Positions 1-12,006 of a DNA stretch of 64,000 nt are shown here, one piece after another. Each line of letters starts with the position of its first letter. Position 1 is the stretch's first letter. Below the pieces are notes generated by a model. The model did no database searches. It saw nothing but the letters and a program-made list of their open reading frames with translations, and was not told where the DNA came from. Source of the DNA: Diphasiastrum complanatum. Taxonomy: Eukaryota > Streptophyta > Lycopodiopsida > Lycopodiales > Lycopodiaceae. A program made the translations under genes and the position numbers. The stretch is taken from NCBI GenBank assembly GCA_029204225.1, contig CM055096.1, forward strand, positions 30,580,557 through 30,644,556, written 5' to 3'.

Positions 1-347
1 ATGTGTTATGTGATGTGCAGTCGAGTGTCTAGGTTCCTGTAAAAGCTTTCGTGCAAAAGAAAATTCAAAGACACAAAATCGTTCATGAAAACGAAGACGA
101 AAAAGAAATAGTTTCGCTTTCGCGACACCGAACAGTGTTTTCCGCTTCCGCGACAATATCAAGATTTTTTGTCTGCAAAACAGCTAAAGAACCCTAGCAC
201 AAGAAAACCCTTGCAGAGTAGATCAGTGGAAAGATTTGCACCAGATTCAGCTACTGTCAAAATCTCAGGTCAATCAGTGTAAGGAGTAAAAAGTTATCAA
301 GGAAAAACCACCGTACAAGGCCTAAATTTCACTTTCGGCCAATCAGA
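1..347 (+). other. Untranslated leader of element A
   Basis: No ORF. The stretch up to about 390 aligns by eye with the minus strand near 45150-45400, which lies downstream of a clear primer-binding site. This is therefore the 3' part of the same long leader. A CCTTGCAGAG-type motif near 210 is a relic of the GCGAG repeats seen in that related leader. Confidence 0.7.
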
Positions 348-1289
348 TTGATCAGATCCTTAAGATCCAGAGTGCATCCCATTGTACAAGCAAGATCTAA
401 CTATCTTGGACTCCACTATCAGATGAATTTAAGATCTGGACAATTAGTAGCAAGAAGGACAATGAATCAAGCACCACACCTTCCCAGATTAGCAGCTATA
501 CAACAAGAGGCAGAACCAAAACCAGTGCCAATGGATCCAATGGGCCAACCCGTACATGTCACTCCCTTGCAAGCAGTTTGGATGGCACCTCGGATGGAGA
601 TGCCAAAATACGACGGATCATCAGATCCCATCCGCTTCCTCCAAATCTACGAGCGAGCTTGTGAAATCTACGACGAACGGACACCTGCAGAAAAGTTGAT
701 GATGTTCCCCATGTCCCTATTAGCGGTGGCTCAAGATTGGTTTTTCAACTTGTCAGAGGAAGAGAAATCCACCTGGAAAGTAGTTAAAATGGCTCTCATC
801 ACGCGCTTTAGACCAAGAAAGTTTCTAAAAGACTCGTTTCTCCTGCCTAGCAAGGTCAAGATGAGAAAAAGAGAAAGGGTCAGGGACTATATTGAACAAG
901 TCAAACATCTACAATCCAAGTGCAGTGCAGTCCTAACTCCCGATCATGCGGTGATCATGTGGTTCTTAGCAAGACTAGCACGGAGCATCATAAGAGAACT
1001 GAAATGATGGGAACAGTACGCTACTCTACAAGAAGCTATGGAAGATGTCATTAGGGAGGAGGATGAGGGATCAGACGACGAATATCCATCCACCCATACT
1101 CATACTCCCTCAATAGCATCATCATCATCAAATGCTTCCGCTCTATCCACAAAATTGCTATTGAATCAGATGACAAAATTACACAAACAAAAGATGGAGC
1201 AACTTATGGCGCAGTTTGATCAAAAATTGAAAGCCTTACAAGGAGCTGTAGCAGCAGCACCAAATCTACCGAAACAAAACCAGCTATAG
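348..1289 (+). pseudogene. gag: Gag capsid region, element A (broken)
   Basis: Gag forms the particle of a Ty3/gypsy element. The first frame (348-1007; another plausible start is the ATG at 424) has the capsid signature: PKYDGSSDPIRFLQ, then AQDWFFNL, then a basic KVKMRKRERVRDYIEQ segment (about residues 85-190). It ends at a TGA after RELK. The frame reopens at 1038-1289 with an acidic stretch (REEDEGSDDE) and a short coiled coil (KLHKQKMEQL). Element B carries the same TGA at the mirrored site. Inactive as it stands. Confidence 0.85.
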
Positions 1290-2082
1290 TATCCCCAACG
1301 AGAAAATGTATGGTGTTCAGTGTGCACAAAAAATCATACAGCAAATGAGTGCCCAATCCTAAAGCAAAATCTGAGACTGACACATAGATTTTGCCATTTG
1401 TGCAACGCAACATCGCACGATACAACATTTTGCCCATTTAACCTCCGGATTGTTTAATAGAAGAGGAGTCCTTACAAACTTCTTATCCATATCATCAAGG
1501 GGCACCAAATACGGCTCCGAGGTATGGTGCACCGAATCATCAGCAGCATATGGTCTTACGTGCACCACCGGGGCCAGCCAATCAACAAGTGGCCCACGTA
1601 AACTTGACAGCAGCAGAACCAGAAATGCCAGTACCACCTCAACCTGAGCAGCAACAATGGTATGGACCAGATGAGCCATTTATGGATCCTGTCATAAATG
1701 AATAAGCCTATGTAGCTCAAACTCAGCGTCAAGGCGAAAGAAATTACGACTGCTACGGATGTGATGAAGGACACATAATTGTGAAATGTCCTTACAAGGG
1801 ACGATATACATCCTTCTGTCGAGAATGTGATGACACTGCTACAAGAATTGTCCATTGAGACCTGGGACCAACACCCCACTGAACTTCATTGCAATACAAC
1901 AGGCAGCAGTTCCAGAGGGGATGCCACCGAAAGGGCAACAATTCCATGCTCCTGTGTTAGCCGTTAGACGAACACAGAAGAGGAAGGAAGTGGCTCCCTC
2001 ACCACCACCATCGGTCATTGATGACCAACCCTCAACTTCAGCGCCATATTCAAATGTGAGGGAAGAAACGATACAGTACTAG
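1290..2082 (+). pseudogene. gag: Gag C-terminal zinc-knuckle region, element A
   Basis: Several CCHC-type or CCHC-like knuckles, expected to bind RNA, occur in different frames: CSVCTKNHTANEC (about 1316), CHLCNATSHDTTFC (about 1393), CYGCDEGHIIVKC (about 1748) and a degenerate CREC motif near 1822. Two have three rather than four residues before His. Stops and frame changes separate them (for example a TAA after VINE near 1702), so no single Gag can be made. Element B shows the same order and the same breaks. Confidence 0.75.
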
Positions 2083-2363
2083 AAGATATGGCACTGGGTA
2101 CAGAGAGCACAAGCAGAGAAAAAAGAGCAAGAAAAGGACAACCCTATGGAACCTCCTACTGATGGCGAACGGGAACCACGAACGAGCTCACCATTGCGCA
2201 CTTATCAAAACGATTGGTTGCATCGTCATGAACCACCTTTCCACATGGTGGAGCCCAAGGAACCACGTACTGGAAGGCTCACAAGCTTATTGGCGAGCCA
2301 TGTTAGTTTATCTCTTGGAGAATTACTGCGGATTGTGCCACAAGCTAAAAGCCTTTTGGCTGA

Positions 2364-3208
2364 ATGTGCCAAAGCGGACGCAGAGCCAGTACGCCTGAGC
2401 CCATATATTGTACGAGTTACGAAGAGACTAGTAACGTCCTCCACATTGGGGCAGCGTGGGAAAGCGAGGAACACAACATCACCCTACCGATTAAACACAA
2501 GAGATTCGAGGACAAGGCATCAGTAGTAGATGGAGGATCAAGTGTCAAATTAATCTCCACTACTTTGTATCAAAAGTGGGATTTACAGGGGTTGAAGCCA
2601 GCAAGATTCGCCATCAACTTGGCAGATCAATCTTGTATAAAACCAAAGGGTGTGGTTGTCGATATCCCTGTAAAAATAGCGGGCATGTAGACACACCAAT
2701 CACATTTGGAGTGAATATGATAAACGTAGCATGGCTATCAGCGGAATCTATTGAGAACCTAGTGGACGATGATTTAGTTCCTTGGCAACATGCTCTGACT
2801 TATAATAAGGAGATTGAACTGACTGATGAGCAGGTCCTACAGCACATGGACCCAGATCTTTATGGAATTAAGAAAGTACCAGCTCAACCGCCACAAAAAT
2901 CTGCTATGATGAAAGTTTCAAGGATAGATCCACCAAGGGCACCTACGAACAAGAAGAACCAGTTGAAACAACGTTACAACCAGGTGATCCGATGGAGTGA
3001 TCTACCCGAAGAAGCTATGGCTACAGTGGATGTTGATATTTGCAACCACGAGGCGAATGTCACGCCAGTTCTGAAGAAAGACAACAAGGACGAATCCACC
3101 GATATGACAAAAAGAGACAAAAAGAAGGTGTTGGATTCCTTGAAGTCAATCAGGATGAAATCTGATACAACGTCATCCTCCTCTCAAATGACAGAAATCA
3201 AAAGATGA
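2364..3208 (+). pseudogene. Aspartic protease and linker, element A
   Basis: The retropepsin-like active-site region VVDGGSSVKLIS (about 2525-2560) sits in the 2364-2690 frame, with D-G-S spacing resembling plant gypsy proteases. Coding similarity then moves to the overlapping 2576-3208 frame, a long linker toward RT rich in Lys, Asp and Glu. The shift near 2690 would stop a functional Pol polyprotein. The same arrangement is present in B. Confidence 0.75.
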
Positions 3209-3399
3209 CCAGCTGATGGGCTAAGATCAATATGTTGAAGGAGAAATCTTGATGAGCTCCAGTTCATGAGATGCTTGAAACCTTCAAGAATTATACCTTG
3301 GACGACGTGGTAATTATGATGCCGCAAGTCCAGCAAGAACCTGATCAAAGTTAGGCACCAGCGGAACAAGTCTTCGAAGGACCTGCGTGAGTACAACCA

Positions 3400-4496
3400 A
3401 TGAATCTTGTCGAGCCAGGTGAAGAAGAAAAGATAGTGCATGTGGGAGAGCAGTTTACGCCCACACAATTCAAAAGGCTACGATCATTGTTGGTGGAGTA
3501 CAAGGACTATTTCGCTTGGAATTACAATGATCTGAAGGGCATTCCACCAGTAGTAGTCCAACACACCATACCCTTGATGGATGGAGTAATCCTCAAGGTT
3601 AGTTGATACTACTGCTGCAACCCAAACTACACGGGACTGGTCAAGCAGGAATTGCAGAAGCTGTTAGACGCAGATTTCATTTATGAAATCGACCACACCG
3701 AATGGGTATCGCTGATAGTTATAGTACCCAAGAAGAATGGCAAAATGCAAATCTGTGTAAACTTGAAGGCGCTAAATGCAGTCACCAAAAAGGATCATTT
3801 TCATTTACCCTTTACGGAAAGTGTCTTTCACAAAGTAGTTGGAGCCAAAGCCTACAGTTTTTTAGACGGCTTCAATGGTTACAACCAAGTGAAGATAGCA
3901 CCTCAAGACCAGCATAAGACAACAATTGCCACAGACTGGAGAACCTATGCCTATAAGGTGATGCCATTCGGACTTTGCAATGCCCCAAGCACTTTCCAAC
4001 GAGTCATGCAGGTGGAATTCAAAGAATATTTGCAGAAATTTTTGGAAATTTTCTTGGATGATCTATGCGTGCATGGACCAGACTCAGAACACTTATCCAA
4101 TTTGGAGAAGGTGTTACAAAAATGTCGCAAATTCCAGATCTCTCTGAATCCAAAAAAATGTCAATTTTGGATTACACATGGCTTGATTCTCGGCCATATT
4201 GTATCTAGACACGGGATCACCACAGACCTATCGAAAATCAGGATGATTGTTGATCTACCACCACCATGAACGATCCGCGAGGTCTACATTTTTATGGATC
4301 ATGCTAACTATTACAGGATTTTTATTTTAGATTTTGCGGAGTTAGCACGACCAATCTACAAGCTCACAACGGATCCACATTAGAACAAGAAAGCCCTAAA
4401 GGCTATCCAAAAACTTAAAAATACATTGGTTTCAGCACCAATCCTATGTCCACCCAATTGGTCCATTGAGTTTCATGTGCATACAAATGCATCGAA
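3400..4496 (+). pseudogene. pol: Reverse transcriptase and RNase H start, element A
   Basis: Ty3/gypsy RT in pieces. The 3400-3606 frame gives the pre-RT segment (YKDYFAWNYNDLKGIPP) and ends at a TGA. Frame 3652-4269 contains FLDGFNGYNQV, MPFGLCNAPSTFQRVM and the catalytic FLDD box (about 4048), then stops after DLPPP. Further RT/RNase H similarity continues past stops to HTNASK, where the first RNase H aspartate is Asn. The copy is cut at 4496, immediately before the shared S sequence. No integrase follows. Confidence 0.9.
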
Positions 4497-4579
4497 GTGA
4501 AGAAGATCGAGTGAAACCAGCTTGGAAGCATCTATACGTTATTCTACAACCATGACAATATGCTACATATGAATGCATT
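4497..4579 (+). repeat. 83-bp repeat S, copy 1
   Basis: Starts GTGAAGAAGATCG and ends ATGAATGCATT. It is identical over 83 bp to the reverse complement of 29614-29696. Here it lies directly after truncated element A; the other copy lies directly before gag of element B. It matches none of the recognised retroelement domains. Confidence 0.9.
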
Positions 4580-5900
4580 GCACAAATAACCCACAAAGTC
4601 CTACAACCAACCCGCTGGTTTTAAAATTTAATGATTGATCTTGAAACAAGCATGGAGCCAAAAGTCCAAAAATCGGCTAAAAATATGAGTTGATTGATCT
4701 TGAAACAAGCATGAAGCCAAAAGTCCAAAAATTGGCTAAAAATATGAGTAGTAGAAAACTTACCTCCTTGATGCAAAAGTAGGAAGACATTTTTTGGAAT
4801 ACTTTGACATATTTCATTTAGTCACTTACATTTATATTGACTTTTAGAAAGTAGATATATACATGTTACAATAAATATCATTACTCTTTGGATTTTTTTT
4901 TGGCAAACTTAGCTTGAAGTACTTCAAATTTATGCTTGTTATTAGGGTTGTAGACTATTTTAATTTTATACCAAGTTTCAAATTGCACAAAATTAATTTC
5001 CTATGTGAATTTCAATAAACAATTTGCAAGTGCACTTTTGAACTAAATGCATAACGCATAACCGGCTAGCTTTGAAAGATGTAGGAACTTGGAGGTTGAA
5101 AAAGAAAAAAAACGATTGATTTAAGAAAATGTAGGAGACCAACCGACTTACAAAAAAAAAGAGCATGAGCATTGATGGAGACCCATGTTATTGTTGAAAG
5201 TAGCAAACGTCATCTTGGAGCTTGCTCCTGACATGGCATTGCTAGGTTAAATATGTATTGTATATAACCGACCGCTAGTTGTTTAACACATTGCAAAAAA
5301 AAAAAAAACTAGTGGCAATTGTCATTGCTATATTTTACTTGCAAACCTTCTAAATTTTGTTATGATGGATATTATAATGTATATTCATTCGAATTGTATA
5401 TATGTATTTACGATATTTTGGATAACATCATATGATTTTATTTTTGATTGTGTAGACATTCACACAATGCAACGCTTGGATAGTCTATCGATCATTGCAA
5501 ATGTTTGAAATGTAATTTATTTCTACAACTACACATCTATTTGGTGACTATACCACAAGACCTTGTCCCAATGTTATTCACTTGGCATTTTTGGCAAAGA
5601 TAAGTTCCTTCTTTGTGAATAATGTGGCTCATGTCAATCCACATATATGTACATAGTCCAATTTTGTGTGTTGCAAAATGCTATGCACCATGATTGTATT
5701 CATGTGTCTCTTGCTTCCAACTTTAGAGAACACTTTTTTTGTTTTTCAGGTAATTTCATAAGAGCACGTCCATCTGATGATGAGTAGCGGCCCATTAGTA
5801 ACGATGGCATTGGATTTCGAGCTGTTTTAAACTTGTCCTCTGCTGCTTTATTCACACCCATAGTTATGTTTTGCCTACAACGCATTTTTGAACGAGAGAG
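4580..5900. other. Non-coding low-copy-looking stretch
   Basis: No convincing gene. AT-rich sequence with an A-run near 5293 and short A-runs elsewhere. A short plus-strand stretch around 5748-5885 reads as a possible coding relic (for example GIGFRAVLNLSS) after a pyrimidine tract ending CAG, but it has a stop and no recognised family. By the inversion model this segment once lay next to the tRNA-side flank. Confidence 0.4.
4633..4750. repeat. Tandem duplication, 2 x 59 bp
   Basis: Two adjacent units beginning GATTGATCTTGAAACAAGCA (4633 and 4692) differ at only a few bases. Simple local duplication in non-coding DNA. Confidence 0.85.
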
Positions 5901-6732
5901 GCATTTTTTTAAAACATCTGCTGCCTGTTTTTGAAGGAGTAAAAGAGGCGCTTCAATACAATTGACCCAAGGTGCGCGAGTGCGTTTCCAGTTGCTTTCC
6001 CAGGTATCCGATAGCTCGTTTTTTCAACCTTTCATTTGCACGCAGCCACGTTTTTAGCAACAGCCGCTATCTCATTTTCCACAGTCATCAGAGTCTGCTT
6101 CAGCCACATTTGAGTAGGGTGCAAGGTTTTGGGGAGCGTTAGTTCTGTCTTTCCAAGATTTGCATCAGCCTGTTTTGCCTGTAGCTTACCGTAGCCCATT
6201 TCAACTCGTTTTCAGCTCTTTCTTATATCATTTTAAGGGGTTGTACAGAGTGTTTTTAGCACACCATCGCCTGTTTCACTGTCAGCTGCACATTTTAGGA
6301 GTGAAGGAGAGCAACGAACTATCTAGAGGAGGACGGCAATTTTGCTTGCAAATTGCGCATCTGTGCACCCAGCCGCCGTTGTTACCTCATTTTCAGCTCC
6401 ATTTCAGATGTTTCATGCATGCTTGCATGTCGCCCTGTGCGATTAAACGGTTTGTCAGAAGCTCTCCTACTGTTTTCCACACTTTAGAGGGGTGTTTCAT
6501 CAATCATTCAACTGCTTTTAGATGTTTTCCGATCTTTTTAGCGATTTTTTCGGCTCTTTTTTTTCGACTTCAGCGGTTTTTCAAGATTTTCCTACTGTTT
6601 TTCAGATTTTAGCGGTGTTTGTCATCTGTATTTCAGCCGTTCTAGCCATTTTTTCAGTGGATTTCCGGCTGATTTTCACTACACTTTTCTCATTAGTCTT
6701 CATGGTTGTTTACAATTTTTTTGGTCACCTTT

Positions 6733-7110
6733 CGACTCGCGCGCGAGTCATCTTTCTGTGCGAGTCATTCTCACAGTTCTAGCTCCACGGGTACAGGTTT
6801 GTGCGAGTCATGTTCCCGTTGACGAGTCATCTTCGGGGCAAGTACGTCAGTTTCCACGTGCGTACGTCAGTCACCGTGTGCGAGTCAGTACATTCTCGTC
6901 GCGAGTCACCTTCCTGTGCGAGTCATTCCCACGGGTTCTAGCTCCATGGGTACAGGTTTGTGCGAGTTCTATTCCCGTCAGCGAGTCATCTTCTGTGCAA
7001 GTCTTATACGAGTAGTACGTTTCCGTCCTCGAGTCATTTTTTGTGCCAGCCCCCAGTAATGTTCTTGCTCTATGGTCCATCTGAGTTGACTGTACGAGTC
7101 ATTCCTTGAT
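6733..7110 (+). repeat. Degenerate GTGCGAGTCA repeat array in leader of G
   Basis: The motif TGTGCGAGTCAT or close variants recurs roughly every 20-60 bp, about a dozen times (CGCGAGTCA, GTGCGAGTCA, GACGAGTCA, GTACGAGTCA). A longer unit is also duplicated: TTCTAGCTCCA.GGGTACAGG near 6777 and 6936. No ORF of interest. It occupies the leader position upstream of gag, as comparable arrays do in the 45-50 kb element and element J. Confidence 0.8.
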
Positions 7111-7141
7111 TCGCAAAGACTCTTGTCAACTACAAGAGCCC

Positions 7142-7144
<3 letters not shown>

Positions 7145-7188
<44 letters not shown>
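7145..7188. repeat. (TA)n microsatellite
   Basis: About 22 uninterrupted TA units followed by an A-rich stretch to about 7235, between the leader array and gag of element G. Confidence 0.95.
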
Positions 7189-7189
<1 letters not shown>

Positions 7190-7316
7190 AAATAGAAAAA
7201 TAAAAAAATAAAAAATAAAAAAGAAAAGAAAAGAAGCAAACATCATCCATCAGCAGAATCATACTGCGATGTCTTAAACCACTTGCCTAGTCTTGTGATC
7301 ATCCGTTCAGATCAAC

Positions 7317-8690
7317 ATGGTAGGACCATCCAATCCCCTGCCCAAGTTGGAGAAAAGACTTCCAAGGGGGATTGACGCACCGAAGTACGATGGAGAATCA
7401 GATCCAACACGATTTCTCCAAGATTTCAACAATGCTTGTAAATTCTATGGGGACAAATCTGACACCAAAAAGGTATGTTTATTCGCCATGATTTTACAAG
7501 GCGACGCAAAAAAGTCGTTTTTAAACCTTGAAGGCCTAGACAACACGTCTTAAGATACCATCACCACAACACTGATAAAATGGTTCAAACCCTTCAAACT
7601 GACGCAGAGTTCCTTCATCCAATTGATGCATATCAAGATGCGAAGTAAGGCATCCGTGCGCACCTACATCGAGCGTTTCAAGCGTCTTAAAGTAGAGTGT
7701 GTCAATGATCACATGACTGAAAAAATGGCCATTAAACTTTTTTTAGTTGGTTTACCCAAGGCCATTAGGAGAGAATTGAAACCCACAGACTCGTACGAGC
7801 GATTGAAAGACGCCATAGATGACGCCATCTGTGAAGAAGATGAAGGGTATGACAAGGACTATGACTTTCGCGACAAGAGGGGAAAGGGGCTAGTTAAGTA
7901 GGAGACTTCCCATTGGAAGGATCGTCCTCATCTAGTGAAGTTGATATTCTTCAACACCTTGAGGGTTGGCAAAAAGCACAACAAGCTTAGATGGATAAGC
8001 TAACCTCAGAATTCCAAAAGGTATTGAAAGATGTCGCTGAAAAAACTTTTCCAGTCCCTGAAAATGTGTGGTGTCCTACTTGTTTTCAAAACCACACCGC
8101 CAATGAGTGCTCGCACGTAAGAACATATTTTCCACAAGCGGCACAACCTATGTATCGCCCCTATAGGCCATCTAGACCTCAACAGTATGCACCAAATTAG
8201 AATCCAAATCCATCCACGCCGAGGCCAGGACAATACCAATCCAGGCCAACAAGCCCAGTTCCTTATCAACCCAGACAACCATTTGTAGTCAATCAGCCTG
8301 CGCCACATGTACAATCTCACATGGTTGATACTACCTATGTCGATCCTGCTACCTATTATGTCGAGGATCCCAATGCCAATGTTTATCAAGCATAGGCGAG
8401 TTACTCTTATGAAATAGCACAGCCTGGATACGACCCCAATCAACCTCAGTATCATACACAACCTATAGCATATGCTGCGCAACCGATGCTAGTTTTACAT
8501 GGTTGTTTTGTGTGTGTGGGATGACATCCTAGCATTCGTTGCCTTGATAAATTACACTATCCACCTCTTTGTGAAAATTGTGGCATAGAGCACCATATCA
8601 AAGACTGTCCAAAACGACCCAGTCCCGCAGCTCCTGTTAACTCTATTGAAGTAGAGACAATCCCAATCAGGGTCATGACACTAGCAGGCT
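7317..8690 (+). pseudogene. gag: Gag, element G (broken)
   Basis: Capsid signature APKYDGESDPTRFLQ (7378 on) in frame 7317-7553, ending at a TAA. It resumes in 7623-7901 with the basic RTYIERFKRLK motif and an acidic EEDEGYDKD tail. Frame 7991-8200 carries a knuckle, CPTCFQNHTANEC, and a second CCHC-like pair follows around 8500-8620 (CENCGIEHHIKDC) after stops. The layout parallels gag of A, so the two share an ancestor, but the sequence is well diverged. At least three stops or shifts; inactive. Confidence 0.8.
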
Positions 8691-8980
8691 AGCGAAGCTG
8701 CAACAAGATGAACCAATAAGCTCCCGCCTGCTCCATCTAGTGACAGAACCACACCAATTGTTTATCCTAACCCTGACGAGGAGATGATCCGTCTGAGAGA
8801 CAAATATCAAAAGCTCATCCACGAAGCTGTAAATAATATGAGACTATAGTTGCTCCTAGAGATCAAATCCCAGATAACCCAACAATAGAAGGAGCCGAGA
8901 TATGGGAAGATTTGCTTTAAGCAAATGTTACCCTCCCATTTGGAGTACTATGAAAGTACACCGGGAAATGGTGGAAAGAG

Positions 8981-9461
8981 TTGTGCTCAATTGAAGATAA
9001 CATCACGTCACCAGACCTCCCTGAGGTGCCCCTACATCTGACTAATCCTGCAAGCGGCAAGGGAAATATACACATTCCTACAACTTACGGACATTCCCAC
9101 GTTGTCTTGGCATTATTAGATGGTGGATCGGGAGTCAACATAATATCAACATCCCTGATGAAGGAGTCTTCAAGCTTCCATGAAACGGCCGAACTGTCAA
9201 CTTTGAATGGCAGATCAAAGTGTGATAAAACCATTAGGCCTGATACCAGACATGAGGCTGAAACTAGGAGGTTTGAGCTTCATGCTGGATTTGGTAGTGC
9301 TAGATATCCCTAGCAACGCCTATTCCTATGAATTACTCCTAGGTAGGCCATGGCTCTCTAACGCACGCATGGTGCATGATTGGAATAGAGAGCGCGTTAC
9401 ATTTGGCAATCTAAAAACATCAGTCACCATCGACTCTGCTGGTAAGATCAAACCCGCATGA
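8981..9461 (+). pseudogene. Aspartic protease, element G
   Basis: Frame 8981-9313 has the active-site motif LLDGGSGVNIIS (about 9115-9150). The protease C-terminal half, with LLLGRPWL (about 9335), is in the overlapping 9207-9461 frame, so one frameshift splits the domain. A linker (9573-9995, acidic, unrecognised) leads on to RT. Confidence 0.75.
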
Positions 9462-10260
9462 ATCACCGAATATGGATCCTCTACCACATAGTCTATTCTT
9501 GAAAATTACCGTGACATCAAAGAGAAGGGCCACTATTTCAAGGCTACGGATATCATCAACTAGAGCCACAACTTGGCAGCAATCGCTTGTGTCAATGCGG
9601 AATATTGCGAGCTCAATACATATCACACTAATAGCGATGAATCTATCATTGAACCAACTGATTTGGATACTCCTATTTTTAACATCAGTTATGTTAACAT
9701 TCAACCCCACGACGAGGACTTGCTTCATGTCACTTGCTTACCTCATGACGAATCAATAACCTTGTATATCGATGATGAGAGTGTTTTACGCTCTCAAGAG
9801 TTTGATACTGACTCTAACATGGTCGATATTACAAATGTAGCTATTCTGCACTTCATGGATGCCGTTCCCCCACGACTACTCCTTGAGAAGGTCCGAGAGA
9901 TAGAGCCTAAGGCTAGCATTGCTGCAGCCAAACTGGACCAAAGTAAAATATATCGGGTCAAACGATACATGATAATGTATCTATCTACACGATAGATGAC
10001 ACAACCTTAACCGAAGTCCCTCAAGCGTCCGAACCACACAGAAACACCGGTCACAAGGTTCATGCGAAACCAACTAGAAAGAAAGATATCTGCGAGAAAA
10101 TGAAAAAGATTATAGAGGTGGAGCCTCCTCGCAATCTCACGATAGCTCGAGAAACTCCGAGCGAAGCACAATCCTCTAGGTCCACAAGACACACAACTAG
10201 GACCTCTAAAGATCCACTAAGACCAGGACTAAGAAACCCTATGCTCCTAACAAAATTGAT

Positions 10261-11180
10261 GTGGCCAACCATTTCAAGGACTTCACCATTGAAGATGTAA
10301 CTATCCACCTGCCTCAAGCTCAACTGGAGCCAAAGGGGAATGAGCCATATGATGGCCCCGCTCAAACCATGAAGCTAAATCTTCAAGGGCCTGATGAGAC
10401 AGAGGACAAATTTGTCTATATTGGAACACACCTCAACTCCGAACAACATTTGGCCTTAGAGAAGCTCCTTAGAAAATATCATCATAACTTCGCATGGAAC
10501 TACAAGGACATGAAGGGATTAGATCCCTCGATTGCCGTGCACAAAATCCCATTAAAGATGGATGCTAAACCCCATGCCAGTAGACCTTATCGTTGTAATC
10601 CGATCTACAGAGCACACATCAAAGAAGAACTCCAAAAGCTCTTGGAGGCAGATTTCATCTATGAGGTGAAACATACAGATTGGGTATCACCTATCATTGT
10701 GGTCCCAAAGAAGCATGGGAAGCTTCGTATCTATGTCAACTATCGCAAATTAAACGCTTTCACAGAAAGAAATCATTTTCCAATCCCGTATGGCGGATCC
10801 ATATTGGAAAACCTAGCTGGGGATGAAGTTTACTCCTTTCTGGATGGCTTCAGTGCATACAACTTAGTTGTTATCTCTGAAGAAGACCAGCCAAAAATGG
10901 CTTTTGCTATGGAATGGGATATCTTCTACTGGTGAGTTATGCCATTTGGATTGTGTAATGCGCCATGCACCTTCCAACGTGTCATGCAAGCAACATTTTA
11001 TGATCTCATCGGTGACAACCTTGAGATCTATCTTGTTGACCTTGGGGTACACTCGGAAGAATCCACTAACTTGGCCGTACTCGAACGTATTTTCATATAA
11101 TGCCAGAGGTATGGTATTTCTCCAAATTTTAAAAAATGTCAGATATGGGTCACCCACAACGTCGTACTTGGTCACATTAA
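10261..11180 (+). pseudogene. pol: Reverse transcriptase, element G, catalytic box mutated
   Basis: Ty3/gypsy RT. Frame 10261-10935 includes YRCNPIYRAHIKEELQKLLE, a VPKKHGKLRIYVNYRKLN segment and YSFLDGFSAYN, then stops at TGA (10933). The match continues through MPFGLCNAPCTFQRVM to YLVDLGV at about 11028, where A has FLDDLCV: one of the two catalytic aspartates is Val. The copy breaks off at about 11180, in the segment that reads LGHIVSRHG in A. Confidence 0.85.
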
Positions 11181-11184
11181 AGTT

Positions 11185-12006
11185 TTTCCTGGTTTGCTTA
11201 AGACTGTTGGAATTGGGATGTGTTTCACTAACAACTTCCCTATCCTTCCTCTTAAATTGAAAACCTTTTTTCTGCTCAGTAGGCTGTTGACCCCTAGGTG
11301 GCTTAGGTGTGTCATCAAAGTATTTTGCAGCCCTAATAGCATCTTTTAGGATTTTTGGATGGTTCCTACGAACATCCACTTGATAATCTTTTGGTAACTC
11401 ATCAATGAACATTAACATTTGTACCTTAGGCGGAATATCACTATAAAGTGGATTCAAGTACTCATAAAAATCTTGAATAAATTGTTTCAAACCTTTATTC
11501 ATGGTTAGATGACTCAACTTTTGGAAGTGTTCATAGTCATCTAAAAGTGGTAGAAAATAATCCCTAAAAAGCTTGCAAAAATCATCCCATGTAAAAGGTT
11601 GATTGCCTTTTGCAACTAAATCATCCCACCAAACTAAGGCTCTTCCTTCAAGGAACATGGTGACATTAGATAACTTTTCAGATTCAGGGAATTGGTTCAT
11701 GGCAAAGTATTTGTTCCAAACATTTAGCCAAGAACTTACCACTTGTAAGTTCCTATCTTTCTTCTCTCCCTTAAACACTTTTACGGGAGGTGGAACTACA
11801 TGCTTCTTCTGATTGGCTAACCTAGACTCTAAGTCTTGGTTTCTTTGATTAGTTTCAAGAAGCTGCTTATTAGTGGCTTGAATTTGTTGGTATAAAAAGA
11901 GCTTGTGCCACATTGGATGGGTTTGATAGATCAAATGTTGGGTTTTCATTGGTTTGATCCATTGGGGTTGCTTGTGTGTTTTCCTATTATGCAAATACAA
12001 CAACAA
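11185..12006 (-). pseudogene. gag: Gag of chromovirus-like gypsy element F
   Basis: Minus-strand ORF from ATG at 12006. A coiled-coil-like N-terminus is followed by the retrotransposon Gag domain: VFKGEKKDRNLQVVSSWLN, ALVWWDDLVAK, DDFCKLFRDYFLP and IQDFYEYLNPLYSDIPPK. The annotated frame runs to 10864, but its last about 110 codons are antisense to G's RT, so real Gag coding ends near 11185 at the F/G junction. No knuckle, protease or pol follows. Similarity is to chromovirus-type Gag rather than to A or G. Confidence 0.8.

Larger units (their letters stand above)
1..4496 (+). mobile_element. Ty3/gypsy retrotransposon A, leader to RNase H start
   Basis: Decayed Ty3/gypsy element read left to right: leader, gag with zinc knuckles, aspartic protease, reverse transcriptase and the first residues of RNase H. 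The window begins inside the leader, so LTR and PBS are not visible. It stops abruptly at 4496, where repeat S begins. Bases about 400-4496 are nearly identical, in inverted orientation, to 25500-29613 (element B), including the same in-frame stops. The leader at about 200-375 also matches the minus strand at 45152-45390, which places A in the same family as the 45-50 kb element. Confidence 0.9.
5900..11180 (+). mobile_element. Ty3/gypsy retrotransposon G
   Basis: Second plus-strand gypsy element of the same general lineage as A but clearly diverged. Order: pyrimidine-rich leader (about 5900-6730), GCGAGTC repeat array, (TA)n, gag, protease, linker and RT. Similarity stops at about 11180 after LGHIK, where minus-strand element F begins. 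RNase H and integrase are absent and no LTR or PBS was found, so both ends are missing or unrecognised. The left boundary is approximate. Confidence 0.75.

Noticed and set aside
5735-5885. Exon-like stretch GIGFRAVLNLSS after a pyrimidine tract
   Set aside because: Too short, has a stop, and no convincing family match; left as a note in the non-coding entry.
6160-6782. Phe/Ser-rich ORFs upstream of gag in G
   Set aside because: They come from pyrimidine-rich leader sequence and have no domain or conserved motif.
8006-8482. 158-residue minus-strand ORF rich in Trp, Ile and Arg
   Set aside because: Antisense shadow of the Pro/Gln/Tyr-rich Gag tail of element G.
10864-11184. C-terminal third of the 380-residue minus-strand ORF as part of Gag F
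   Set aside because: This part is the antisense of the reverse transcriptase of element G; Gag similarity ends at the junction near 11185.
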